A stretch of 64,000 nt of DNA from Planctomycetota bacterium (GTDB lineage: Bacteria; Planctomycetota; UBA8108; UBA1146), in NCBI GenBank assembly GCA_016776905.1, contig JADHSM010000002.1, forward strand, positions 186,001 to 250,000, written 5' to 3'. How positions within the stretch are numbered: position 1 is the stretch's first letter; every line of letters begins with the position of its first letter. This document shows positions 8,130-17,158 of the stretch, piece after piece. Below the pieces are notes generated by a model. It saw only the letters and a list, made by a program, of their open reading frames with translations. It was not told the DNA's origin and searched no databases. Both the position numbers and the translations under genes were made by a program.

Positions 8130-9389
8130 ATGATCAAAACCTTAGCGTTGTGGCTAATTCTGCTTTCTGGATTCCTTATTCCATACGGGAATATCGCCAC
8201 CGCCCAAGGACCTTTTTTCGAAGAACACATCTACGCAACAGTCGGAGGAACTCCACTCTGGCTCGATTTCCTACCGGAATTCGGTAATGACCCCGAGCCT
8301 GAACCGCTGATCATTTTTGTGCATGGCGGAGCATGGATGAATGGAAATCGACAATCTGTCCCTGGCCCAATACTCAATCTTCGGGCTCAGGGTTATTCAA
8401 TCGCAACTCTGGATTACCGTCTCACAACACAAGCAGGACAGTTCGGATCCGAACCTGTAATTTGGCCAGCCCAGCGTGACGATGCAAAAGCAGCGATACG
8501 TTGGCTGAGAGCACATGCTGCCGATCTCAACGTCGACCCCAACGCTTTTGTCATCTGGGGAACATCCGCGGGTGGACATATTGCGGCTTCTGTCGCTCTC
8601 ACAAATGATGCTCCCGGAACGACAGGTCTGATCGGCGATTGGACCGACGTCTCCTCGGCAGTACAACTGGGTGTCAATTACTACGGTCCTTCCGATATCC
8701 TCAGGCTCGATCAAGACGTCACAACTCCCCCTGGATCCACACTCAACCATGAGGCAGCGGGCTCCCCGGAATCTCTACTGTTGGGATTTGCCCAGACAGG
8801 TCTATCCATGGGTGAAATTCTTGCACATGAAAATGATGACTCAGCTCCTTGGTTCGATCTCGTTTCACTCGCCCACGATGCGAGTCCCCTATTTGCAGTC
8901 ACTCCTCCTCATGCCGCTCCAATATTCATAGCGCACGGAACCCTCGATACCGTGATCGCATTCCAGCAAGGTGAAAAGTTACATACAGAACTCGTCTCAT
9001 TAGGATTATCCTCCACCTGGCACCCGGTGCCCGGTGCCGGCCATGGAATGCCACCCTCAGTGTTTGAAGAAACCGGTGCTTGGATCATGGAACAATGGTC
9101 CGATGCGGAATTCATAAGGGGCGATGCAAATATGGATATTCAAAAAGACATCGCTGACGTCGTGAGCATACTGAATACACTGTTCCCACGAACAGGCTCC
9201 GGAACTGAGCCTTCTTGCTCAAATTCACAAGATGTCAATGACGATGACACTTTAGACATCAGTGATCCGGTATTCTTGCTGACGTGGCTTTTTGGCGGAG
9301 CCCAGCAAATACCTCAGCCCACTCAATCATGTGGATCAGACCCCACGAGTGGCTTTCTGGATTGCGAAACATACAACGCCTGCCCTTAA
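8130..9389 (+). CDS. Secreted alpha/beta-hydrolase (esterase) with dockerin-like tail
   Basis: A 419-aa protein. The signal peptide ends near residue 25 (ATAQG). The hydrolase domain shows the oxyanion motif HGGAW, the nucleophile elbow GTSAGGH, and late acid and histidine segments HGTLDTVI and GAGHGMPP, as in carboxylesterases of the HSL/BD-FAE type. After about residue 325 come two dockerin-like Ca-binding repeats (RGDANMDIQKD and DVNDDDTLDISDP) with a terminal Cys-containing segment. In this group such tails are thought to anchor or sort proteins on the cell surface; the true function is not established. It probably shares an operon with the preceding gene. Confidence 0.85.
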   Translation: MIKTLALWLILLSGFLIPYGNIATAQGPFFEEHIYATVGGTPLWLDFLPEFGNDPEPEPLIIFVHGGAWMNGNRQSVPGPILNLRAQGYSIATLDYRLTTQAGQFGSEPVIWPAQRDDAKAAIRWLRAHAADLNVDPNAFVIWGTSAGGHIAASVALTNDAPGTTGLIGDWTDVSSAVQLGVNYYGPSDILRLDQDVTTPPGSTLNHEAAGSPESLLLGFAQTGLSMGEILAHENDDSAPWFDLVSLAHDASPLFAVTPPHAAPIFIAHGTLDTVIAFQQGEKLHTELVSLGLSSTWHPVPGAGHGMPPSVFEETGAWIMEQWSDAEFIRGDANMDIQKDIADVVSILNTLFPRTGSGTEPSCSNSQDVNDDDTLDISDPVFLLTWLFGGAQQIPQPTQSCGSDPTSGFLDCETYNACP

Positions 9390-9525
9390 TCCAGGAATCA
9401 ACTGCAATTCATGACTGCAAGTCGCATCAAAAGTTGACGACACTCTCAATATCGTTTTAATGGAAGTCAGGTTGGGAGTGCGCGTGGCAATAGGGGAAAC
9501 GAATCTATTGAGAGAGAACCCTTTG

Positions 9526-10953
9526 ATGGGGTCTTCGATATTTAACTTCTTCACCAATTTCAGGTGGGATAAATATCTACGGGCACTCCTTCTGGTCTCA
9601 TTGAATCTCAGTATTCTCCAGTCCACTTCAATTCTGGAAGCCCAAATCGATGGTGATCCATTTGAAGACCCCTTCGCAGAATCAACTCCCGATGGGATTT
9701 TTGGCGTAGACCCCTTTGCTGAAAATATCCAGAACCCTCAAGATACACAGGTCGATTCGGGTTCCATATCGATAGCAAAAAGTGGGCGCATTCGAATTCT
9801 TGGCCCAGGGGGTGTTCCGGACCTGAGTATCCTCCCCTCGCTCCGATTAGATTTCCTTCACTCCTCCGAAGGTAGTCCAGATCCTGATGTTTCTACGACG
9901 AAGAGCGAAATCAGATTTGAAGGAAACTTACTCAAGGAAAATTCGTTTTTAGTGAGATTCGATTTAGCAGGAAATAAGTCTACTGGAGTGATTTCAGAAT
10001 TATGGCTAGATAGAGCTTTTGATAGCGGACTTCACCTGACCGCAGGAAGACTGCCCATCACCATGGGTCTCGAGAGTTTCCCCGGTCAAGAGAAGAGAAT
10101 CACCATCACACCCGGTTTACTAGATTGGTTAGGTGGAGGTTCCGCTTGGGGAGTTCGATCAGGCGGAAGCTGGGTGAATCATTCACTGACTGGGGATATC
10201 CAACTATCGCTTGGAGATAATGTTGACGTAGGTGGTAAAGATTTTGGTGGCTATGGATTACTCACCCGCTTCACGATGAGGCCTTTCTCTAGATATCTCT
10301 TTGGCGGCCCAGCCGAAGCCGGCGAATTACTGGAAGGCTTTTCATTTTTTGTTACAGGACGTTGGGATCACAATGCCAAGGGCAAACTTCAGATTAACTC
10401 TGCCGGAGATGTGTCTTTGTATAGATCTACCGATCTCGAAATGGAGAACGCAAACTGGGTCAGAACCGGTTGGCGACTCCCCATTACAGATTTCTTTCAC
10501 ATCGAAAATGAATGGAACAGAACCAGCCTCTATGGGGTTGGAGATGACAAAACCGATATGCCAGGTGAGATCACCGGCTTCCAATTTAGTTTCCGACTCA
10601 GATTAGGTTCAGAGACTCCTCTGCCAGTTTCCATTCCCCTCGATCTTCCCGGACAGATTTCTGATACCAGCCCAAAGGACCAGAAAGAAGATTTCCCAGT
10701 GGATCTTCTCCTTCGATATGAGCAACTCTCTCCCAAAGAGAGGCTGCTCAACGAAGGATTGCTGGAAACAGAACATGATTTATCAGATCTACGTTCTCTC
10801 CGATTAGTACTCTCTAAACAGCAGACACAGTCGATACGCTGGATTCTTGAAAGTGCATGGACGAGAAACAATTCCCCGATCAATCTCTCCGGAAACCTCG
10901 GGCAAGCTGAAGATATATTTTCATTCCGCTGCCTTATGGAAATAGGCCTATAA
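9526..10953 (+). CDS. Porin-like outer membrane beta-barrel protein
   Basis: Residues after a signal peptide (hydrophobic YLRALLLVSLNLSIL, cleavage near LEAQ) are followed by a DPFEDPFAE-type acidic linker. The remainder has alternating hydrophobic and polar strands typical of an O/P-type porin (GFFVTGRWDHNAK, VRTGWRLP, FRLRLG, LLLRYEQLS), ending in an aromatic and hydrophobic strand. I use the ATG at 9526 because it sits just before the signal peptide; the ATG at 9460 would add 22 residues without a ribosome site. The substrate is unknown. No close operon partner is seen. Confidence 0.6.
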   Translation: MGSSIFNFFTNFRWDKYLRALLLVSLNLSILQSTSILEAQIDGDPFEDPFAESTPDGIFGVDPFAENIQNPQDTQVDSGSISIAKSGRIRILGPGGVPDLSILPSLRLDFLHSSEGSPDPDVSTTKSEIRFEGNLLKENSFLVRFDLAGNKSTGVISELWLDRAFDSGLHLTAGRLPITMGLESFPGQEKRITITPGLLDWLGGGSAWGVRSGGSWVNHSLTGDIQLSLGDNVDVGGKDFGGYGLLTRFTMRPFSRYLFGGPAEAGELLEGFSFFVTGRWDHNAKGKLQINSAGDVSLYRSTDLEMENANWVRTGWRLPITDFFHIENEWNRTSLYGVGDDKTDMPGEITGFQFSFRLRLGSETPLPVSIPLDLPGQISDTSPKDQKEDFPVDLLLRYEQLSPKERLLNEGLLETEHDLSDLRSLRLVLSKQQTQSIRWILESAWTRNNSPINLSGNLGQAEDIFSFRCLMEIGL

Positions 10954-11121
10954 GCGAATTCCCAGCACTCCGTTGGGTATTTCTTTCCGATAAGGTCCCA
11001 TTTCAGCCTCGACTTCCAGCCTCATGATTTGCTCGCTTTCAAGATTTAGTCGTAATCTTCTCAGGAACTCTCCCCTGTCAGGGAGGTCTTGAAGAGCAGT
11101 TACCCAATTGAGAGATGCTGG

Positions 11122-11568
11122 ATGGAAGCCATGAATAGTCGACCAGCCGTTGATTCTGGATTCACCTTACTGGAGGTCATGATGTCCATCGCCATTCTGG
11201 CGGTGGTGAGTCTCGCCTCAGCAATGGTCATGATCCCGGTGGTTCAGGCACAAAATGAATCGCGTGAGATCACCCGATCGACGGCCTATGGCCGAGCAAT
11301 TCTTGAAGAACTTTATTCAAGATCATTAGAAGATTTAACCAATTCAGAAGACGGATATCTTCTCTCCTCCAATTGGCCAAAAAAGGGCGCTCAGATTTTT
11401 GGAGAAGATGCAACTTTCGAAGAACTCAACGACCCTACAATTCCGACAGTATCTATCCAGGTCACTGATCTTGAATCAGACCCCATAGAGATTTTAGTCA
11501 CACTGTCGTGGACAGGCCGAGATTCCGGTTTGGTCAGCCGCGAATTTTGGGTCGTAAGAACCCGATAG
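11122..11568 (+). CDS. Prepilin-like protein (PilV/GspI type)
   Basis: A small pseudopilin with a class III leader: a short N-terminus ending in DSG, then FTLLEVMMSIAILAVVSLASAMVM. Prepilin peptidase would cut between Gly and Phe, and the Glu at +5 is present. The 148-aa body has no recognised domain. ATG 11122 or 11131 could be the start; both give a normal leader. It is the first of three consecutive pilin-like genes (with those at 11579 and 12283), resembling minor pilin sets that prime type IV pilus or type II secretion assembly. No major pilin or ATPase is in the window. Confidence 0.8.
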   Translation: MEAMNSRPAVDSGFTLLEVMMSIAILAVVSLASAMVMIPVVQAQNESREITRSTAYGRAILEELYSRSLEDLTNSEDGYLLSSNWPKKGAQIFGEDATFEELNDPTIPTVSIQVTDLESDPIEILVTLSWTGRDSGLVSREFWVVRTR

Positions 11569-11578
11569 CGAGTGAAGC

Positions 11579-12262
11579 ATGCAATTCCAATCCAATAACC
11601 CTCAAAGCGGTGCAACTCTCATTGAGATACTTATCGCTTCGTCGGTATTCATCGTTGTTCTCATACTGAGCTTGGGTGCTGCCACAGAATTCTCTGACTA
11701 TGGAAAACAAGCCGATGCAGATGCAGGGATTCAGCTCGACTGCCACCGTGCATTCTCAAGAGTCGAATCCATATTGAGGCAAGGCTGGACAACACCTGTT
11801 ATCTCTTCAGATGGAACCTCTGTAGAAGTTGAAGTTTTGGGATACGAGTACGATTCTGTAAATGAGACATGGCAACGTATCGATCCAGCAACTTGGAAAC
11901 GTCAGTACGATACTTCTACCGCCAGTTACTACTTTGTTGACGGAGATGGATTCGAACTACCCGTTGCGAATTGCCTCGTCGAATGGCAAAGAAATTCCAC
12001 TGATCCCAACTCTTCCGATTACTACTTTGGAAAACTCATCTGCACACTTTCCGATGGAGGAGTGAACTCAACAATGTGGACCCTCTCAGATAATCTTGGC
12101 ACTTTCGAAACACACGAAAATGGTGATAGGAAAAATGCTTTTGAATTTATCCTGAGTGGGAAATCTATTGAGGTGAGACTTCATATGCAGAGAGATGAAA
12201 ATGAAGTTCCTTATTCGATTCGCAGCAGAATCCAGCAACGAAACTTCTTAGACGGCCAATAA
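11579..12262 (+). CDS. Prepilin-like protein (PilW/GspJ type)
   Basis: A 227-aa pseudopilin whose N-terminus QSG/ATLIEILIASSVFIVVLILSL has a prepilin peptidase site and the +5 Glu, although Ala replaces the usual Phe at +1. The soluble part is Asp/Tyr-rich with no recognised fold. It starts 10 bases after the previous pilin gene and ends 20 bases before the PilX-like gene, so the three are probably one transcript. Confidence 0.75.
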   Translation: MQFQSNNPQSGATLIEILIASSVFIVVLILSLGAATEFSDYGKQADADAGIQLDCHRAFSRVESILRQGWTTPVISSDGTSVEVEVLGYEYDSVNETWQRIDPATWKRQYDTSTASYYFVDGDGFELPVANCLVEWQRNSTDPNSSDYYFGKLICTLSDGGVNSTMWTLSDNLGTFETHENGDRKNAFEFILSGKSIEVRLHMQRDENEVPYSIRSRIQQRNFLDGQ

Positions 12263-12282
12263 CCAGGCCAACATTCCGACCA

Positions 12283-14121
12283 ATGAACAGGAGAAACCGA
12301 TTGAATACTCAGCATGACCAAATCTCGGGGGAGACTTTGACACATGAAAACAAACTGCGTTCCTCGGAATCAGGGGTGGCGATGTTTGTCACAGTTTTCA
12401 TGGCTCTCGTTCTCGGAATGGTCTGCGCCGTGACGGTGACTACCACATTGACGAGGAATAAAGATTCCAGATTCCAAATGGATCGCCTTCAAGCTCGATC
12501 ACTCGCTGAGGCCATCCTTGATGCCGCCCAGAAACAAATATTGGTCCGCACAGCGAATTTCGATGATCCGTTTGCAAATTCGACCATCGCATCAGGGACC
12601 GTCACTATTGGTGGCGAAACATACTCTTGGAATGGAGAAGATCTAACTCCTACCATTTATCCAGGAGAATTAGACGAAAATGGATGGCGCTCCATCGAAG
12701 TTCTCTACGACTCCACTCAAGGGGGTGGTTCAGAAACACAGACTCTTTACACACGTGTCGTGCAAATCTACCCAGGGGAGAATGCTAACTCAGGCCTAGA
12801 AGTCGGAGATGCATGGAGCAGACTTCGCAGAACTATTGAAGTTCAAAGAAATCCCCTCTTCGATTTTGCCATATTTTTCGATGACGATTTGGAATTACTC
12901 CCAGGTCCTTCAATGACATTTTCAGGGAAGGTTCATGCAAATGGCGACATTTATGTCGGTGTTGGTGGAACCCTTGATATCGACTCTGATTACTTCAGAT
13001 GTACCGGCGAACTTTTCAGAAAAAGAAAAAACAACAACCAAACCACTAACGGCACTGTCCGAATCAAGAATAGTGCTGGAGAGTTCAAGTCGCTTAGAAA
13101 TGATCGAGATTACGATTACTGGAATGACCCAGAAGCCTGGGTTGATTATGCAGACGGACGTTGGGATGGAACAGTTCAAACCGGAAGCCATGGGATATTG
13201 ACCCAGAATGCTCCTGAGATTGGTTCGATCTCAAATAACGGGCATTACAGAAACAATGCGGACCTTCTCTTCCATAACGATCGTGTTTATCACGTTCAAA
13301 ATGGCGTGGAAGTCGACATCACTTCCCAGGTTTCGACTGCAGTCAGTGAATCCTCGAGTGATATGTATGACGCTCGAGAGGAAACCTACGTCCCTCTCAC
13401 CGAGATTGATCTCTCTGACCCATTATTGGTGAGTTACATCGAATCGGCGAATCAGGACCTAGACCCTACCAATGACATCCATCAAATATACGCATACCGA
13501 TCACCCGAACCGGAGCCAGCAAATTGGGACCCCGGTAGCGTCAATAATTGGTTTGAAGGAATAAGACTCCTCAATGGAGAAACCATTCCAGCAGACATGC
13601 TCTTCGTTAGCGAGAATCCCATCTACGTTGAGGGAGATTTCAATACTACTGATTTCGGAACCTCCAATCAAAAAACGGTGGCGGTTATTAGCGATGCGGT
13701 CAATCTTCTCTCCGAAGCATGGGACGACGAACGAGAAGCTGGGGATGATTACGGAGATATCGACCGTGCTACCGAGACCACCTATAACATGGCGATGATC
13801 ACAGGAAATGTGCCGACTCCCGATGGTGGAGGAGATTACTCTGGTGGACTGGAAAACCTACCCAGATTCCACGAACGGTGGAAAAACTCCAGTGGTAGCA
13901 AAGTGAAGTGCAATATCAATGGAGCGTTCATCAACCTTTTCCAAAGCCGCCAAGCCACTGAGCGGTGGGGAAAATCTGGAGTATATCAACCCCCAGAAAG
14001 ATCTTGGGGCTACGATCCTGGACTTCTCGATGCGAGCGTTCTGCGTGATCTATTCCCTCAAGCTGTTTCTATCGACAGGCTTGTCTGGGAAGAAGGAGAA
14101 CCCATCCTTCCCGGAACCTGA
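12283..14121 (+). CDS. PilX/GspK-like minor pilin, large
   Basis: A 612-aa protein. After a 30-residue basic leader it carries SGVAMFVTVFMALVLGMVCA followed by the LQARSLAEAILDAA helix that marks PilX N-terminal domains. The long C-terminal part contains repeated KVHANGDIYVG and GDFNTTDFGTS style segments, like those of planctomycetal proteins in this position, which suggest an extracellular beta-rich domain. It is the third gene of the minor pilin set. Adhesion or pilus-tip function is inferred from family position only. Confidence 0.7.
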   Translation: MNRRNRLNTQHDQISGETLTHENKLRSSESGVAMFVTVFMALVLGMVCAVTVTTTLTRNKDSRFQMDRLQARSLAEAILDAAQKQILVRTANFDDPFANSTIASGTVTIGGETYSWNGEDLTPTIYPGELDENGWRSIEVLYDSTQGGGSETQTLYTRVVQIYPGENANSGLEVGDAWSRLRRTIEVQRNPLFDFAIFFDDDLELLPGPSMTFSGKVHANGDIYVGVGGTLDIDSDYFRCTGELFRKRKNNNQTTNGTVRIKNSAGEFKSLRNDRDYDYWNDPEAWVDYADGRWDGTVQTGSHGILTQNAPEIGSISNNGHYRNNADLLFHNDRVYHVQNGVEVDITSQVSTAVSESSSDMYDAREETYVPLTEIDLSDPLLVSYIESANQDLDPTNDIHQIYAYRSPEPEPANWDPGSVNNWFEGIRLLNGETIPADMLFVSENPIYVEGDFNTTDFGTSNQKTVAVISDAVNLLSEAWDDEREAGDDYGDIDRATETTYNMAMITGNVPTPDGGGDYSGGLENLPRFHERWKNSSGSKVKCNINGAFINLFQSRQATERWGKSGVYQPPERSWGYDPGLLDASVLRDLFPQAVSIDRLVWEEGEPILPGT

Positions 14122-14249
14122 TCAGGCACACTTGTCTTCAGTGATCGAAGTGGATTTTCTGTTAAATCTCTCCTTATGCTGAGACGTGCAACCTCGCCAC
14201 GTTGGGGTATCCTGTACTTCCAGATCCCATGTGAAGGGTAGATGCAGCA

Positions 14250-15122
14250 ATGCCTCCCACAAATGACGAAGCACTCCCCTCCCACGGACATCGTCCGACG
14301 CGGAAGCTCCCTGTCCGAAGAACCCGTCCGGGTCGATCGCCCAGGGGACTCGACCAAATTGCCGTGGAGGAACCTCTCGAAATCCGACTGCGCTGGCTGG
14401 ATTCCTCCGGCATGCGTGAAGAGCGCGTCGGCACGACGATGCGAACCCCGGGTAATGATTTTGAATTAGCCCAAGGATTTCTCGTGGCTGAAGGCATTCT
14501 TGGAGCCACTGAATCTCCAGCGGGATCCTCTCATTGCACCAATGGTGAAGCAGAAGAACCTTTGAATGTGGTCACCGTAACTCTGAGGGATGGCGCGCAA
14601 CCGGATACCAAACATTTGGGCAGTTTGGGTCACGGCACCAGTGCTTGCGGTATATGCGGAAGAACTCGAATCGAAGATGTAATTTCGAAGATCCCTATTC
14701 TCGAGACGCGCTCTGATCTTGACCCTGAGTGGTTAGCGACATTGCCGGATCTATTGAGAAAATCTCAAAAACTATTCGAAAGTACCGGTGGCGTCCATGC
14801 CGCAGGTGCATGGGTGATCTCCGGAGAAGAACTCGCCATCAGGGAAGACGTGGGACGTCACAATGCCCTCGACAAATTGGTCGGGACATTGTCGATGCGC
14901 AATCAACTTCCGGCTTCAGGACGCGTCTGTGCCGTGAGCGGCAGAGCCAGTTTTGAACTGGTGCAAAAAGCAGCTGTTGCAGGTTTCGAAGCACTGATAG
15001 CCGTGGGGGCACCATCCAGTCTCGCTATCGAAACCTCCAAAGAAGCGGGAATGGTTCTCTGTGGGTTCGCAAGTTCCTCAGGATTGAACTGCTACAGTGG
15101 CTCCTCAAGGCTCGGACTTTGA
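14250..15122 (+). CDS. fdhD: Formate dehydrogenase accessory sulfurtransferase
   Basis: Transfers sulfur to the molybdenum or tungsten bis-MGD cofactor so that formate dehydrogenase becomes active. The catalytic Cys loop ACGICGRTRIE, the GGVHAAG segment, DVGRHNALDKL, SGRASFELVQKA and GAPSSLAIE are all present. The 290-aa length is normal, with a basic N-terminal extension. The target enzyme is not in the window; many formate dehydrogenases are selenoproteins, which is relevant to the UGA genes described below. The 3' end overlaps the convergent metallo-hydrolase gene by 31 bases. Confidence 0.92.
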   Translation: MPPTNDEALPSHGHRPTRKLPVRRTRPGRSPRGLDQIAVEEPLEIRLRWLDSSGMREERVGTTMRTPGNDFELAQGFLVAEGILGATESPAGSSHCTNGEAEEPLNVVTVTLRDGAQPDTKHLGSLGHGTSACGICGRTRIEDVISKIPILETRSDLDPEWLATLPDLLRKSQKLFESTGGVHAAGAWVISGEELAIREDVGRHNALDKLVGTLSMRNQLPASGRVCAVSGRASFELVQKAAVAGFEALIAVGAPSSLAIETSKEAGMVLCGFASSSGLNCYSGSSRLGL

Positions 15123-16012
15123 GCAGATGAAGAAGAATCGTATTCGGGTTGAACAGGCTCAGCTTTGAATCGTCCATTTTGGTGGACCACTTTTGCCCAA
15201 GAGTTCACGGGATCATGCTCAAGAACGAGGAGAGCCTCTTCCTGAGAAGCTGATTTCAGTAGTGCTTGTTTCTCTTCGACAACTTTCAAAGCATGAATAT
15301 CGTACCCCATCGTCCATGCTGCTCTCAGATGATGGAGAGTTGGAGCAAGGTCGGCCAAGTATCGAACAACCTTGCCACCCCCTTCAATCCTGACGGTCTG
15401 CATCCCGAGCGTATGTCCGTGAACCTCTTCCACTGAAACTCCAGGAAAAATTTCACCGGGTCCATCGATGCGCTCCAACAAAGTATCTTCGAGAGGCTCG
15501 ACATTTTCTCTGAGATATGAAGCCTTCTCTCTTGGATTGGGGGAAAGGGCGGTGTCCCAATTTCTCTGCTGAACCCAATGCTTCGCATTCGGCAAGACTG
15601 GGACCGATTCTCCCGCGTCATTTCTTTGGGTCGCTCCACCCACATGGTCAAAGTGGAGGTGGGTAATGACCAAGTCGGTGACGGTATCAGGGTCCACCCC
15701 CGCCGACCGGATCGCCGACCAGAGAGGAGGCTCGGAATGCCCCTCCGGTAGCCAGATGGCGAACCTGTCCCTGAAAGAAGGGTCTTCTTTGTCCCCCACG
15801 CCTGCGTCAATGACCGCAATACGATCAGATTCACTGTCCTTCAAAAGCAATAACCGAGTGGCCAATGGGATCCGATGTTGATCGTCTGGTGGAATGCAAC
15901 CCTCCCAGACAACTCTGGGAACGGAGCCAAACATGGCTCCCCCGTCGAGATGCAGCCCCCCCCCTTCCAAGGTGCAGATTTCCCACCGACCTATCTTTAC
16001 GAATCCGGACAT
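15092..16012 (-). CDS. MBL-fold metallo-hydrolase
   Basis: A 306-aa metallo-beta-lactamase-fold protein. The metal site HLHFDH (within DLVITHLHFDHVGG) is intact, with later VHGHTLG, ADLAP and LEHDP segments supplying further ligands, as in lactonase-like or AttM-like members. The start at 16012 (MSGFVKIG) is chosen because GGAGGG lies 7 bases upstream; an ATG 15 bases earlier would contain that ribosome site. The substrate is unknown. Confidence 0.85.
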   Translation of the reverse strand: MSGFVKIGRWEICTLEGGGLHLDGGAMFGSVPRVVWEGCIPPDDQHRIPLATRLLLLKDSESDRIAVIDAGVGDKEDPSFRDRFAIWLPEGHSEPPLWSAIRSAGVDPDTVTDLVITHLHFDHVGGATQRNDAGESVPVLPNAKHWVQQRNWDTALSPNPREKASYLRENVEPLEDTLLERIDGPGEIFPGVSVEEVHGHTLGMQTVRIEGGGKVVRYLADLAPTLHHLRAAWTMGYDIHALKVVEEKQALLKSASQEEALLVLEHDPVNSWAKVVHQNGRFKAEPVQPEYDSSSSAQSPSLEEPL

Positions 16013-16334
16013 TGTATATCCCTCCATGCAAGTGAATTCCCTGCATGATTTATAGCCTAGAATGTCACACTTGACTCAGGAATTCGGTCGCCTCGATTGA
16101 TTCCGGAAGCCCGTATCACTACCATGACAGCATAGATGAGGCAGAATTTGCCCACGCAGTTTTTTGACTTCTGGGGTGAGCTCGTGTGCCGAACTCGTGC
16201 GCCGAACTCGTGTGCCTCACTGGAGAAGATGAGCAGCATTACCCGAGTGAACGACGACAAGAAGGTTTCCCAAATCTTTGACGAACTTTGCTGAGAGACT
16301 CCCAATTTTTACCCCCGAAGGGAACTTCGTTCGA
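16013..16334. other. Intergenic region with short repeat
   Basis: About 320 bases between the MBL-fold gene (minus) and the DUF2203 gene (plus). No supported gene or RNA is seen. It contains the three-unit 13-base repeat listed at 16181. A gene start further upstream for DUF2203 would need a TTG at 16278 without a ribosome site. Confidence 0.4.
16181..16219. repeat. 13-bp tandem repeat, 3 copies, intergenic
   Basis: Three adjacent units: CTCGTGTGCCGAA, CTCGTGCGCCGAA and CTCGTGTGCCTCA. A unit of 13 shifts the reading frame, which agrees with a non-coding location. No function is evident. Confidence 0.85.
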
Positions 16335-16784
16335 ATGATTGATCGACAGAGCACACCTCACACATTTGATCTCAATGAAGTATCTGCAAGAATTCCACTT
16401 CTTCAAAAGATTGGCTCTGACATCATCAGGGTGAAAAATAAACGTGATGACATACTCAAGGAGCGTCAATCAGAGAGTTCGCCAACGAGCAGATATACGG
16501 GAACTGTGATGAAGCTACAGGACGAACTTCGAGTCTTATCGAAAAAGCTGGAGTCATACCGAGAAGAAATAAAAGAGCTGGGCGGGCTCTTGGTAAACGT
16601 AGATCAGGTAACAATGGAATTCCTAGGTGAGATCGATGGCTGCCTTGCGTGGTTTTCATGGCAACCGGGAGAGGATTCTATTCAGGCCTGGAGGCCGGTA
16701 GATGGAGAACCAGGGGAGCGGATTCCCCTGATCGTAAATAATAAAGATCTGGATACAGAAGATTTGATTTACCCCCTCGATTGA
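16335..16784 (+). CDS. DUF2203-family protein
   Basis: A 149-aa protein with the DUF2203 layout: FDLNEVSARIPLLQKIG at the start, a coiled-coil middle (KLQDELRVLSKKLESYREE), the ELGGLLVNVDQVTMEFLGEIDG turn and the ending CLAWFSWQPGEDSIQAW..PVDGE. The family is widespread but has no known function. The start is the ATG at 16335, with an AAGGGA box some 12 bases upstream. It is 17 bases before trxA. Confidence 0.75.
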   Translation: MIDRQSTPHTFDLNEVSARIPLLQKIGSDIIRVKNKRDDILKERQSESSPTSRYTGTVMKLQDELRVLSKKLESYREEIKELGGLLVNVDQVTMEFLGEIDGCLAWFSWQPGEDSIQAWRPVDGEPGERIPLIVNNKDLDTEDLIYPLD

Positions 16785-16801
16785 GGGAAGAAGAGGAAGA
16801 T

Positions 16802-17131
16802 ATGGCAGAAAATCTGATCAATATTGATGATAATAATTTTGAGGCTGAAATAGGTAGTGGCGGACTCGCCATGCTGGATTTCTATGCGACTTGGTGCGGG
16901 CCTTGCAAAACACTTGAACCCATTGTCCATCAACTCGCCGAAGAGTACTCCGCTAAGGGAGTAAAAATAGGAAAAGTCGACATCGAACAAGCAGAAGGCC
17001 TGGCCGTTAAATACGGTATTCAGGGAGTACCCACCCTTCTCTTTTTCAAGGACGGTGAAGTCGTAAATCAAATGACAGGGGCACACCCCAAGCCAGTTCT
17101 AGAAAAAGCCCTCGACGAAATCACGAGTTGA
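16802..17131 (+). CDS. trxA: Thioredoxin
   Basis: A cytoplasmic dithiol carrier of 109 aa. The active site WCGPC (Cys32, Cys35), the buried Asp in MLDFYATW, the cis-Pro in GVPTLLFFKDGE and the length are typical. The start at 16802 follows a GAGGAAG box. It precedes the lipoprotein, ResB and CcsA genes, so it may help keep apocytochrome thiols reduced through DsbD/CcdA-type transfer. The Sec-DsbD at 28 kb is a plausible partner, which is inference. Confidence 0.95.
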   Translation: MAENLINIDDNNFEAEIGSGGLAMLDFYATWCGPCKTLEPIVHQLAEEYSAKGVKIGKVDIEQAEGLAVKYGIQGVPTLLFFKDGEVVNQMTGAHPKPVLEKALDEITS

Positions 17132-17158
17132 ATTGAAATCAGAATGGGGAGAAGCGAG